In this document: piece after piece, positions 32,910 to 40,415 of the stretch
Position numbering within the stretch: the stretch's first letter is position 1
Layout: every line of letters begins with the position of its first letter
NCBI GenBank assembly: GCA_964526325.1
Contig: CAZGKM010000002.1
Span: 17,043-81,042 of the forward strand
Direction: 5' to 3'
DNA from: JACPHD01 sp964526325
GTDB taxonomy: Bacteria; Patescibacteriota; Patescibacteriia; Patescibacteriales; GWC2-42-12
Length of the DNA stretch: 64,000 nucleotides
Translations under genes and position numbers: made by a program
The notes under the pieces: generated by a model
Database searches by the model: none
What the model was told of the DNA's origin: nothing
The model's input: only the letters and a program-made list of their open reading frames with translations

Positions 32910-32918
32910 TATATACGT

Positions 32919-33059
32919 ATGGGGAAAGAGTCAAAAACTTTTCTTATCGGTCGCAAAGCTGACAAAGGAACTTTAGTCAGTGTTGAATACGCTCGAGCTC
33001 ATAAAAAAAGTTGTATTGTAGAAAGAATGCCAAAAAAAGGATTCGGCGACACAAAATAA
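32919..33059 (+). CDS. Very small protein (46 aa), unknown function
   Basis: A 46-codon frame encoding a basic protein: KTFLIGRKADKGTLVSVEYA near the start and ERMPKKGFGDTK at the end. The G-R-x-A-x-x-G-x-x-V-x-V pattern followed by IVERMPKKGFGDTK recalls short uncharacterised bacterial proteins, from memory and not checked. It has a promoter and leader of its own but no clear Shine-Dalgarno sequence. A further coding-looking stretch (ERLGTKRATHLEKILKLS) continues for about 40 codons in the +1 frame from around 33022 to 33180 without a start codon. The gene may therefore be part of a frameshifted longer protein. Confidence 0.5.
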   Translation: MGKESKTFLIGRKADKGTLVSVEYARAHKKSCIVERMPKKGFGDTK

Positions 33060-33195
33060 TTATTCAACTATCAAACGGTTAGAAGAAAGGCTTGGTACCA
33101 AACGAGCGACTCACCTCGAGAAAATATTAAAGTTAAGTAATTCCAGATTTGAGAGGGTTAAAAGATTGCTTGTGTTATAGCTCCTGACTCTACCA

Positions 33196-33224
33196 TAAAG
33201 CCCGCCAATAAAAGGCGGGCTTTA
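33196..33224. terminator. Convergent hairpin terminator
   Basis: AAAGCCCGCC, 7 bases, GGCGGGCTTT: a perfect 10-bp stem between the small plus-strand gene and the minus-strand J-domain gene. The T-runs on both sides are short, so it may serve both directions weakly. Confidence 0.65.
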
Positions 33225-33229
33225 AAATT

Positions 33230-33850
33230 TTAGAATCTTCTTTTAAACTTTCTTTCTATTTCTTCCTGCATTTTTCTAATTCTTTCGCTCGCATCATTTA
33301 AAGTTTTATTAACTCTTACATTTTCACTGCTGTGATTTAATTTTCTTATTAAATCTTCCTTCATTTTATCTATGCGCGCCTGAGCTTCATCAATAGTTTT
33401 TTGAGTATTTACATAACCGCTACCGCCCCTCACTCGCTCATGAATTTCTCTTTGGATGGCTTCCATTTTTTCTTTGTGTTTCCTCTCGGTTTCCCTTAAA
33501 CTTTCTTCGGCTTTTCTTAGTTCTTCTTTCGCTTTTTGAGCTTTTTCCACGGCCTTAAAATAATCTTGAAAAAAATCATCAAATTTTTTTTCTGGTTTCG
33601 CTTTTTCAAGCTTTAAATTATAATTTTTTCTTTTATTAGGATCGCTCAATACTTCATAAGCTCCGCTTATCTCCCTAAATTCGTCTTCCCTGCCTTTATT
33701 TTCCGGAATATCCGGGTGGGTTTCTTTAACGCGTGTTCTGTAGGCTAATTTAATTTCGTCGTCCGTAGCGTCCGGCAAAACGCCAAGAATCTCATAATAA
33801 TTTTTTGGCTGTCTTACTTCTCTATTTGATTCAAAATTTTCATGCCCCAT
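33230..33850 (-). CDS. J-domain protein (DnaJ-like) with a C-terminal coiled coil
   Basis: A 206-residue co-chaperone. The J domain spans residues 15-78: NYYEILGVLPDATDDEIKLA, then VKETHPDIPENKG with the essential HPD triad, and FREISGAYEVLSDPNKRKNY. After it comes a long charged helical region (residues 90-206), rich in Lys and Glu with heptad spacing, likely coiled coil. There is no Gly/Phe region, zinc-finger or peptide-binding domain, so it is not housekeeping DnaJ. It should recruit Hsp70 (DnaK) to a specific client. It lies 15 bases downstream of the restriction-modification gene in the same direction, so it may be cotranscribed with it. Confidence 0.88.
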   Translation of the reverse strand: MGHENFESNREVRQPKNYYEILGVLPDATDDEIKLAYRTRVKETHPDIPENKGREDEFREISGAYEVLSDPNKRKNYNLKLEKAKPEKKFDDFFQDYFKAVEKAQKAKEELRKAEESLRETERKHKEKMEAIQREIHERVRGGSGYVNTQKTIDEAQARIDKMKEDLIRKLNHSSENVRVNKTLNDASERIRKMQEEIERKFKRRF

Positions 33851-33865
33851 ATTGTTATTTAAAAT

Positions 33866-36412
33866 TTATTTTCCTTCTATAATTTTTATCTCCCCCTCCC
33901 CCAACCCATACAACTTATAAACTTCTTCATCAATTTTTTTATCAGTTTTAGAAATTTCATCTTTAATTTTCTGCCATTGGTCGGAATTTTCGGCTATTTT
34001 TCTAAACTCTTTATTTAAGTCTAAAATTTTATCAACCAATAGCACAATTTTCTTTTGCCCTAACTCTGACACTTTAATTAAAGGCAATTTTTCAACTTGA
34101 AAAACTCTCAGCTCAATAAAGCCACCCCTTAATGCAGTTTCGGAATATTTTTGCCTTACATAATAAGTTAGTAATTTAGAATTGAGTAAACCCAAAATAT
34201 ATTTATTATCAGTATCATCTTCTGTCTTAATACAATAAGTAGTATTAATAGGATAATAACCAAATTCGTCTATACCAGCTTCCAAATTATAACAAAGTTT
34301 TTTCATTATTATTTTATTTTTAGAAAAATCCATTTCTCGCGCATTGCTCAAACTACCTTTATTATGTGTATTCAGATAATATCTGCTTACTTGACGATTG
34401 CTAATAATAATATGATCTCCATCAATAATATTGCTTGAAGCGGCTAGCGGTCTCCATGCCTTAATTTTTATCACTTCTTTTATATTTTCGCATTTTGAAA
34501 TAATCGAATTTTTTTTCGTGAATCCGAAAGTTTCTAAAAGATTATAATCACCAACAACTTTTAATTTAGAATTTTTTATTTTATTCAAAACTATGACCAC
34601 GGGGTATACACTTGCATCTGGAAAAACGTTGAAACCAGAATAATCCTGAAAAGCAGATAAAATTGAATTTTCTAAAATTACTTTTCTTAATTCTAGGCCA
34701 TATTTTGTAATCAAAAATTTATTAGGAGTAATAAAACTTAAAAAGCCAGCCGCTTTTAAAATACCCAATGATTTTTCTATAAACAATATATATAAATCAT
34801 ATTGTTCCTTGGCTGTTAAATACTTTTTTTCAAAAAATATTTTATCATCCTGCGCTAATTCCCTTGCCCCGACATACGGCGGATTACCAATCACACAATC
34901 AAATCCTCCCTGTTTAAAAACCTCCGGAAATTCTTCCTGCCAGTTAAAGGGATTTTTATCACGATAATTCTTGCCAAAATATTTTTCCAGCTCCTCGTCC
35001 GTTCCGGAAATTAAAGAATTGCCGCATTCTATGTTATGGCCTAAATTAGGCAGCTTGGTCTGGCTGTCAAAAGTATTTAAGAGCAAATTCAGGCGCGCTA
35101 GTTCCACGGCCTGCTGGTCCAAATCCACGCCGTAAATGTTATTCTCTAAAATCTGAATCTTTAAATAGCCATCCGGCTTGGCGCCAAATTCTTCGTACTT
35201 TTTTATTAAAAAATTCATGGCCGCGACTAAAAACGAGCCCGAGCCGCAGGCCGGATCTAAAATCTTTATTTTTTGCAGATCGTTTATGCTTTGGCACTTA
35301 TCCAGTACCGGACCGAGAGCGTTAGCTACGATATAATCCACAATATATTTAGGCGTATAATAAATTCCCTGCTCTTTGCGCTTTTTTAAATTTTTTCCGG
35401 TAGTTTCTTTTTCTTTGGATTTTTTTAACTGATGCCCTAAATAATTTTCATAAACATTGCCTAAAACGTCGGCCGGAATAACCGAAAAGTCATATTCAAA
35501 ATAATTCTTTTTGCCATATAAAATATTAATTACTTTTTCCGTGGCGCCGCCAAACTCTTCCCATTTTTCAAATGGGTGCTCGTCAAACATGTTGGAATTA
35601 TATATTTTATCCAATTCTCTGAATTTTTTTATCATTGCCTGATAAGGGCTTACCTGCCCGGCTTTACCGCTTGATTTATATTCATGGATTAACGGCATTA
35701 AAGTCGGCGGTTCAATTTTTTTATCTTCGGCGCTGCGGATAAAAATTAAACGATTTAATAATTTTTGTACACCTTCATCTATTAGATGCGGATCAACTTT
35801 TTCATTCCATTGAATAAAGGCATCGGTCAAAATTTCCCGGCAGTCGTTTAAATCTTTAGCTAAAGTTTCCGTAACCGATATTTTCTGCAATTTTTTGCCG
35901 ACTTTTTCCGCTTCTTTATCTAAAATATCGTCGCCAAACGCTTCTTTGGAAAGCCGCCACAGTTCGTCAAAACGGGTTAAATATTCTTCGTAATTAAAAG
36001 ATAAGTATTTCTTACCTGCTAAAGTTTTTTCCGGCGACAAAGCGTTAAAAATAATCAAACTTTCAAAATCGGTTAATACCGCCCAAGTCACGCCCTTATT
36101 CCAAGAATAGCGGATGGCCTGTTTAGCGAATTCTTCGCGGTGCAAATCAACCGATAATTTTTTAGCCTCCAAATAAAATTTTATCCGGCCGTTTAAATAA
36201 AAACCGTAGTCTACGCGGTCGCCGGAAATCTGCTCTTCTAAAGTTATTTCTTCTTTACTTGAAAAATTCCACCCTAGCGCCTCAAACAACGGCTCAATAA
36301 AACCTCTCTTAGTTTCCTCTTCGCTATATCGTGAAATCTTCCCGGTGGCCTTCTCGACTTCGTATTTACTGATTAAATCTTGAATTTTAATTTTAGCCTG
36401 ATCTTTATTCAT
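33866..36412 (-). CDS. Type IIG restriction-modification enzyme (Eco57I-like, single chain)
   Basis: An 848-residue protein combining nuclease, N6-adenine methyltransferase and specificity functions. The N-terminal nuclease region has DRVDYGFYLNGRIKFYLEAK (Asp68, Glu82-x-Lys84), a PD-(D/E)XK site of the HSDR_N type. The methyltransferase has motif I DPACGSGSFL at residues 386-395 and motif IV NPPY at 510-513, the signature of adenine-N6 methylation. The C-terminal third resembles a TaqI-type target recognition domain (IISNRQVSRYY, then YILGLLNSKLLTYYVR and a FIELRVFQVEKLPLI closing segment). One polypeptide would both cut and protect. It lies upstream of and co-directional with the J-domain gene in a defence-like region. 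Confidence 0.92.
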   Translation of the reverse strand: MNKDQAKIKIQDLISKYEVEKATGKISRYSEEETKRGFIEPLFEALGWNFSSKEEITLEEQISGDRVDYGFYLNGRIKFYLEAKKLSVDLHREEFAKQAIRYSWNKGVTWAVLTDFESLIIFNALSPEKTLAGKKYLSFNYEEYLTRFDELWRLSKEAFGDDILDKEAEKVGKKLQKISVTETLAKDLNDCREILTDAFIQWNEKVDPHLIDEGVQKLLNRLIFIRSAEDKKIEPPTLMPLIHEYKSSGKAGQVSPYQAMIKKFRELDKIYNSNMFDEHPFEKWEEFGGATEKVINILYGKKNYFEYDFSVIPADVLGNVYENYLGHQLKKSKEKETTGKNLKKRKEQGIYYTPKYIVDYIVANALGPVLDKCQSINDLQKIKILDPACGSGSFLVAAMNFLIKKYEEFGAKPDGYLKIQILENNIYGVDLDQQAVELARLNLLLNTFDSQTKLPNLGHNIECGNSLISGTDEELEKYFGKNYRDKNPFNWQEEFPEVFKQGGFDCVIGNPPYVGARELAQDDKIFFEKKYLTAKEQYDLYILFIEKSLGILKAAGFLSFITPNKFLITKYGLELRKVILENSILSAFQDYSGFNVFPDASVYPVVIVLNKIKNSKLKVVGDYNLLETFGFTKKNSIISKCENIKEVIKIKAWRPLAASSNIIDGDHIIISNRQVSRYYLNTHNKGSLSNAREMDFSKNKIIMKKLCYNLEAGIDEFGYYPINTTYCIKTEDDTDNKYILGLLNSKLLTYYVRQKYSETALRGGFIELRVFQVEKLPLIKVSELGQKKIVLLVDKILDLNKEFRKIAENSDQWQKIKDEISKTDKKIDEEVYKLYGLGEGEIKIIEGK

Positions 36413-36452
36413 GTTTTTACTTTATCATTTCTCCGCTAATATTTCAACTTTA

Positions 36453-36472
36453 CAAAACTTACCTTGTAAGAT
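36453..36472. promoter_or_regulatory. Short inverted repeat in the divergent promoter region
   Basis: TTACAA, 8 bases, TTGTAA between the divergent restriction-modification gene and the 188-residue gene. It could be an operator for either. There is weak support beyond symmetry. Confidence 0.3.
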
Positions 36473-36517
36473 ATTATTAATATATGAAAGCTAACAATCA
36501 TTGAGAGGAGGCAGGCT

Positions 36518-37084
36518 ATGGGGAAAGTGATTGATTTAAGCACCTTAAAAAATCGGCGGACAAGTTCGGAAACAGAGAATATTCAAGGAGGCGACTTAAC
36601 CGAACTGCTTAAAACGGCGACAACTTTGAGGCAAGAAGCGGTAGAAATTAAAGAAACCATTGTGGTCATGAATTTTGGTAAATTTAAACGCCTACTGGAG
36701 GCCAGGCTTTCGGCCATTATTCTGAAAAGAAAAAATATCGGAGTTGATTTTTTTCTATGCAGCAATTATATCGCAGCCTTGCTGTCCGACCTCGGCAAAA
36801 CCCCTCCCGAAAGCTGGTACGCGGTTGATTACTTTATGAAAGCCGCAACCGAAGACAAACCGACCGCCTTAAGAGAAGGAGCGAACATCTGTTTTTTAAT
36901 TTGTGCCGTTTTCCCGGAAAAAGGCAAGGTCAGATGCATGAAACTGACAGATTACGAAACTCTTGGCCAAGGGTTATACTACAATTATTACGGTCAAACC
37001 GGAGCGATTGTCGCCTATTTCATGAGTAAGCAATTTCAGCCGATGGTTGAAATAACTAAGGAATGCCTTCATGAACTAAAATAA
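36518..37084 (+). CDS. Hypothetical protein (188 aa)
   Basis: Not recognised. A soluble protein: a basic start (MGKVIDLSTLKNRRTSS), a helical segment around residues 28-75, then a possible alpha/beta core with several cysteines (IGVDFFLCSNYIAALLSDLG, GANICFLICAVFPEKGKVRC). It ends with a YYGQTGAIVAYFMSKQF helix. There are no transmembrane segments and no catalytic motif I can name. It has a strong ribosome binding site (GAGGAGG, 8 bases from ATG) and a terminator, so it is an independently expressed gene. Divergent from the type IIG enzyme, it could belong to the same accessory island. Confidence 0.65.
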   Translation: MGKVIDLSTLKNRRTSSETENIQGGDLTELLKTATTLRQEAVEIKETIVVMNFGKFKRLLEARLSAIILKRKNIGVDFFLCSNYIAALLSDLGKTPPESWYAVDYFMKAATEDKPTALREGANICFLICAVFPEKGKVRCMKLTDYETLGQGLYYNYYGQTGAIVAYFMSKQFQPMVEITKECLHELK

Positions 37085-37098
37085 ATCCATACACTCTA

Positions 37099-37126
37099 TA
37101 TCAGCACTTTATGTGCTGATTTTTTT
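37099..37126 (+). terminator. Rho-independent terminator of the 188-aa gene
   Basis: ATCAGCAC, loop TTTAT, GTGCTGAT, then seven T residues. Confidence 0.88.
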
Positions 37127-37128
37127 AT

Positions 37129-37161
37129 AAAAAAACACCGCTTAAAAAGCGGTGTTTTTTT
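37129..37161. terminator. Bidirectional terminator between the 188-aa gene and yqeY
   Basis: AAAAAAACACCGC, a 7-base loop, GCGGTGTTTTTTT. The symmetrical A/T tracts let it act on both strands. Its ACACCGC/GCGGTGT core is the same as that of the terminator at 30672. Confidence 0.85.
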
Positions 37162-37170
37162 GTATATTTT

Positions 37171-37620
37171 TTATTCGGCTAATAATTTTTTTACTATCTC
37201 TCCGACTTTTCCGCCGTCGGCCTTGCCTTTGACGCGCGCCATTACCTGCCCCATAACTTTACCGAAATTATCATCCCCGGCCGCGATTACTTCCTTAATA
37301 ATTTTCTCAAGCTCATCTTCCGACATCTGTTCCGGCAAATATTTTCCTAAAATCTTTATTTCGTTGTTCTCTTTATCAACTAAATCCTGCCGTCCGCCGG
37401 CCGCATAAGCCTCGGCCGAATCGCGGCGCTTTTTTATCTCGCTGGATAAAACTTCAAGCGCTATCTCGTCGGTCAGCTCGACTGCGCCTTTATCGCGCAA
37501 AGCGATTTCTTTATTGCGCATAGCCGCGATCAGCATCCTTAAAACCGACGTGGTCTCCGCGTCTTTGCTTTTCATAGCAAGCACCAAATCCTGATTTATT
37601 TGCTCCAATAATTTTGGCAT
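37171..37620 (-). CDS. yqeY: GatB/YqeY domain protein
   Basis: A 149-residue member of the GatB/Yqey family, which shares the C-terminal helical domain of the amidotransferase subunit GatB and binds tRNA. Typical features are KSKDAETTSVLRMLIAAMRN near residues 17-36, SSEIKKRRDSAEAYAAGGRQ (59-78), KILGKYLPEQMSEDEL and FGKVMGQVMARVKGKADG toward the C-terminus. The role may be tRNA quality or transamidation. It is commonly next to rpsU in many bacteria, and here rpsU follows it in genomic order, which supports the call. Confidence 0.92.
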   Translation of the reverse strand: MPKLLEQINQDLVLAMKSKDAETTSVLRMLIAAMRNKEIALRDKGAVELTDEIALEVLSSEIKKRRDSAEAYAAGGRQDLVDKENNEIKILGKYLPEQMSEDELEKIIKEVIAAGDDNFGKVMGQVMARVKGKADGGKVGEIVKKLLAE

Positions 37621-37630
37621 AACTTATTAT

Positions 37631-37732
37631 GCCATTGCGAGCGACTGGAAGGAACGAAGCAATCTCACATACTCGGAGCTTAACCAGAGATTGCCGCGTC
37701 GCCCCGTAAATGCAGGGCTCCTCACAATGACA
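37631..37732. repeat. CATTGCGAG...GCAATCTC palindromic intergenic repeat
   Basis: A roughly 100-base imperfect palindrome: CCATTGCGAGCGACTGG and GAAGCAATCTCA on the left, AGAGATTGCCGCGTCGC and CTCACAATGAC on the right. It lies between rpsU and yqeY. This sequence class (cattgcgag/ggcaatctc) recurs as dispersed repeats in unrelated bacteria, from memory. Confidence 0.75.
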
Positions 37733-37772
37733 ACTAATAATCTTTATACTTTATACTTTATACTTTTTTTAT

Positions 37773-38009
37773 TTACCAGCGTTTTCTCGGCTCTTCTTCA
37801 AGCTTGCCGATTTTTTTTAAATATTCCCTTTTTGATCTTAATTTCATGCCGACAAGCGCGCGTTTTTTCTGCTGGGTTTTATTTATTTTTGGCTTAACAT
37901 GCTGAATTTGGCGGGCTAAATATAATTTGCCGCTTTGCTGGAGTTTCTTATTGAATCTTCTCAAAAAACTTTCGAAACTTTCTCCTTTTTTTCTTTTGAA
38001 TTCTGCCAT
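37773..38009 (-). CDS. rpsU: 30S ribosomal protein S21
   Basis: A 78-residue small-subunit protein. The start is the ATG at 38009, which has an AGGTGG ribosome binding site 5 bases upstream, rather than the upstream in-frame ATG at 38108. Family features are AEFKRKKGESFESFLRRFNK at the N-terminus and the basic C-terminus KRALVGMKLRSKREYLKK. It is longer than the usual 60-70 residues owing to its C-terminal tail EEEPRKRW. It lies directly downstream of hisS. Confidence 0.88.
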   Translation of the reverse strand: MAEFKRKKGESFESFLRRFNKKLQQSGKLYLARQIQHVKPKINKTQQKKRALVGMKLRSKREYLKKIGKLEEEPRKRW

Positions 38010-38070
38010 GAGTCCACCTACCTCTCTAGATATGTTATTTTCTATGTCAAAATTATTCGACAAAGTTAAT

Positions 38071-39456
38071 TTATAATTTACTCGACGGCTTGCCCAATCT
38101 TTTTTCAATTTCCGCCACGATCTTTTTATAATCCACTATTTCCTGGATGCCCGACTCCATATCCCGGATTAAAATAGTGCCGTCCATAATTTCTTTTTGT
38201 CCTAAAATTAAAGTGTATCTTACTCCGGCCTGATTAGCCATTTCCAACTGGCTCTTTAAGCTGTCTTTAGTAAAAGCCTGGCGGACTTTAAAACCGTTTT
38301 TCCTTAATTCTTCAAACAAAACCATTATTTTTTTTCTGGCTTGTTCGCCTAAATGAGCTAAAAACAAATCGCCTTTTTCTTCATCGCGCAAAGGAATGCT
38401 CTTTTCTTTTATTTTTAAAATCACCCTTTCTATGCCGATAGCGAAACCGCAAGCCGGAGTCGGCCGGCCGCCCATATATTCAACCAATCCGTCGTAGCGT
38501 CCGCCGCCGCCCATGGCGTTCTGCCGTGATTGCTCTTCGGCCGACTTACCCTCCGCAGCCTCGGCAGAGGAAGGCCAAACTTCAAATACGGTTTTATTAT
38601 AATAATCCAAACCCCTGACTAGGGTTGGGTTTAAATTATAAGGTATATTCAATTCATCCAAATACTCCAAAACTTTAATAAAATGATTGCGGCAGTCATC
38701 GCACAAGCTATCGACTATCTGCGGCGCCTCAGCGGCAATTTTTTGACACTGCTTTTCCTTGCAATCAAGCAAGCGCAAAGGATTTTTCACCAATCTTTTT
38801 TTGCAATCAATGCATAATTTTGCTCTGCGCCCGCGCTCTTTGTAAAAATTTTCCAGCTTTCCTAAATATTCCTTGCGGCATAAAGGGCAGCCGACGCTAT
38901 TTATCTGAATTACGACTTCAAGCTGTAATTCGCTGAAAAAATAATAAGTTATGGCAATAAGTTCGGCGTCAGCGACCGGGCTGGCTTCACCGATATTTTC
39001 CAAATTAAACTGGCTGAATTGGCGAAAACGCCCTGCCTGCGGCTTGTCATGCCTAAAAACCTGACCGAGCCAAAATAACTTTACCGGCTGGGGCAGATTA
39101 AACATGCCGTGCTCTATATATGACCTGACTATGCCCGGAGTTGCTTCCGGCCTAAGAGCGATCTTCTCGCCGTTCTTATCGATGAAAGAAAACATTTCTT
39201 TAGTGACAATATCCGAACCGCGGCCGCTTGAACGCTCAAATAATTCTAAATTTTCAAGCACCGGCGTATCCATCCGCCTAAAGCCATAAGACCTTGAAAG
39301 TTCGGTAGCTTTTTTAATAACCAAATTCCAATATTTATATTCGTCGGGTAAAATATCTTTTGTGCCTCTTAAGCGCGAAATAAATCTGTTTTTTCTTGAC
39401 CTGGAAGCTTTTTCTTCAGCTTCTTTATTGTCTTTTTTCTTAAAAAATTTTGGCAT
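38071..39456 (-). CDS. hisS: Histidyl-tRNA synthetase
   Basis: A class II synthetase of 461 residues. Motif 1 is in YGFRRMDTPVLENLELFERS. Motif 2 is GQVFRHDKPQAGRFRQFSQF. The histidine-specific motifs are GLDYYNKTVFE and GGGGRYDGLVEYMGG, and motif 3 is ACGFAIGIERVI. A C-terminal anticodon-binding domain is present (RKIMVLFEELRKNGFKV onward). Between the two histidine motifs is an unusual insertion, PSSAEAAEGKSAEEQSRQ, encoded by a GC-rich palindrome at 38550-38570. It is a likely in-frame mobile repeat in a loop. An internal zinc-binding-like stretch (CPLCRK, CIDCKK, CKEKQC, CDDC) around residues 185-250 is also notable. Confidence 0.95.
   Translation of the reverse strand: MPKFFKKKDNKEAEEKASRSRKNRFISRLRGTKDILPDEYKYWNLVIKKATELSRSYGFRRMDTPVLENLELFERSSGRGSDIVTKEMFSFIDKNGEKIALRPEATPGIVRSYIEHGMFNLPQPVKLFWLGQVFRHDKPQAGRFRQFSQFNLENIGEASPVADAELIAITYYFFSELQLEVVIQINSVGCPLCRKEYLGKLENFYKERGRRAKLCIDCKKRLVKNPLRLLDCKEKQCQKIAAEAPQIVDSLCDDCRNHFIKVLEYLDELNIPYNLNPTLVRGLDYYNKTVFEVWPSSAEAAEGKSAEEQSRQNAMGGGGRYDGLVEYMGGRPTPACGFAIGIERVILKIKEKSIPLRDEEKGDLFLAHLGEQARKKIMVLFEELRKNGFKVRQAFTKDSLKSQLEMANQAGVRYTLILGQKEIMDGTILIRDMESGIQEIVDYKKIVAEIEKRLGKPSSKL
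38549..38572. repeat. In-frame GC-rich palindrome within hisS
   Basis: CCTCCGC, seven bases (AGCCTCG), GCAGAGG: a 7-bp stem with one G-T wobble. It encodes the PSSAEAAEG-type insertion between two conserved histidine motifs of HisS. Confidence 0.7.
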
Positions 39457-39486
39457 AAATATTATGATTTTAAATTTTATTCTAGA

Positions 39487-40050
39487 TTAATAACTGTAAT
39501 GCGGCGCGGAAAAAACATCAATTCTATTAAACGGCCAGCCTCTGAGCAAGACTCTGCCGGTTATTAATTTTCTATCCACCGGACCGAAACTCCTTGAATC
39601 TTTTGATGAATTTCTATTATCGCCCAAAACATAATACTCACTATCGCTTAAAGTTATAATTTCTTCATTTAGGCCGTAAGTTTTATCGCCTGATTGCAAA
39701 TATGTTTCTTCCAGCTTTACGCCCAGCGGATTTTCTTGATTATAAACATAAGCGTACCCGTCTTTAATTTGAATTTTTTCTCCCGGCAAGCCGATAATTC
39801 TTTTTATAAAATATTCTTCCTGATTTCTCGGATAGCGAAAAACAATTATATCGCCTCGCGCCGGCTCATGAAAACGATAGCTAATTTCATCAATAATTAA
39901 ATATTCTTTATCGTAAAAATTAGGCTCCATAGAAGCTCCTTTAACATAAAACGGCTGGATTAAATAATACCTGACAGGAATAATAATGGCCAAAGATACC
40001 GCCACCACCTTGATTAATTCAAATACATAGCTGAAAAAATTTTTCACCAT
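39487..40050 (-). CDS. lepB: Signal peptidase I
   Basis: A membrane serine protease that removes signal peptides from exported proteins. One N-terminal membrane anchor (residues about 10-30) is followed by the catalytic Ser40 in VKGASMEPNF and the general-base Lys83 in YFIKRIIGLPGE. Boxes D and E follow: DGYAYVYNQ and VLGDNRNSSKDSRSFGPV. At 187 residues it is compact. It probably processes the many signal-bearing envelope proteins in this window. It stands alone, with opposing orientation to the LCP gene and a promoter-bearing gap between. Confidence 0.95.
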   Translation of the reverse strand: MVKNFFSYVFELIKVVAVSLAIIIPVRYYLIQPFYVKGASMEPNFYDKEYLIIDEISYRFHEPARGDIIVFRYPRNQEEYFIKRIIGLPGEKIQIKDGYAYVYNQENPLGVKLEETYLQSGDKTYGLNEEIITLSDSEYYVLGDNRNSSKDSRSFGPVDRKLITGRVLLRGWPFNRIDVFSAPHYSY

Positions 40051-40248
40051 AAATTAAGTTTAATAGTTGCGTAATTCATCCTGTTAAATATAGCTCTTAT
40101 CGCCAAATAATTCAAGTATTAGAATAAAAGCCAAAAAAAGCTATTTAGCATGAATAAACAAGCATGTAACTTTAGTTAATATTTTGTCTACCCATTATTA
40201 TAACAGCTTATCGTAAAAAAGACAAAAATATTTAAAACTGCGAACCGG

Positions 40249-40276
40249 TTGACAAAATTGGAATAAAAGATAATAA
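40249..40276 (+). promoter_or_regulatory. Promoter upstream of the LCP gene
   Basis: TTGACA (40249-40254), a 16-base spacer, TAATAA (40271-40276). It gives a leader of about 110 nucleotides before the start codon. The rest of the 345-base gap (40051-40240) holds nothing I can identify. Confidence 0.6.
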
Positions 40277-40342
40277 TAAACTGGGCAACGAACCGCCGAA
40301 GTTGTCAAAATCCGTAAACAAATATATAATTATTACGTAATT

Positions 40343-40415
40343 AACCCCGTTAGATATTCATTATTAACGGGTATAAATAAAATATCATTACAATCATGAA
40401 AATATCTAACGGGGT
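40343..40415 (+). promoter_or_regulatory. Start-codon-spanning hairpin with a competing alternative (CCCCGTT/AACGGGG element)
   Basis: CCCCGTTAGATATT at 40345-40358 is perfectly complementary to AATATCTAACGGGG at 40401-40414, a 14-bp stem whose loop contains the LCP start codon (40396). A second, mutually exclusive hairpin pairs CCCGTTA (40346-40352) with TAACGGG (40365-40371). Switching between them would expose or mask the start codon. The layout is shared with ybeY at 19963-20035. Confidence 0.6.

Noticed and set aside
33022..33180. Independent gene in the +1 frame after the 46-codon gene
   Set aside because: No ATG or plausible start in that frame. It is reported only as a possible frameshift.
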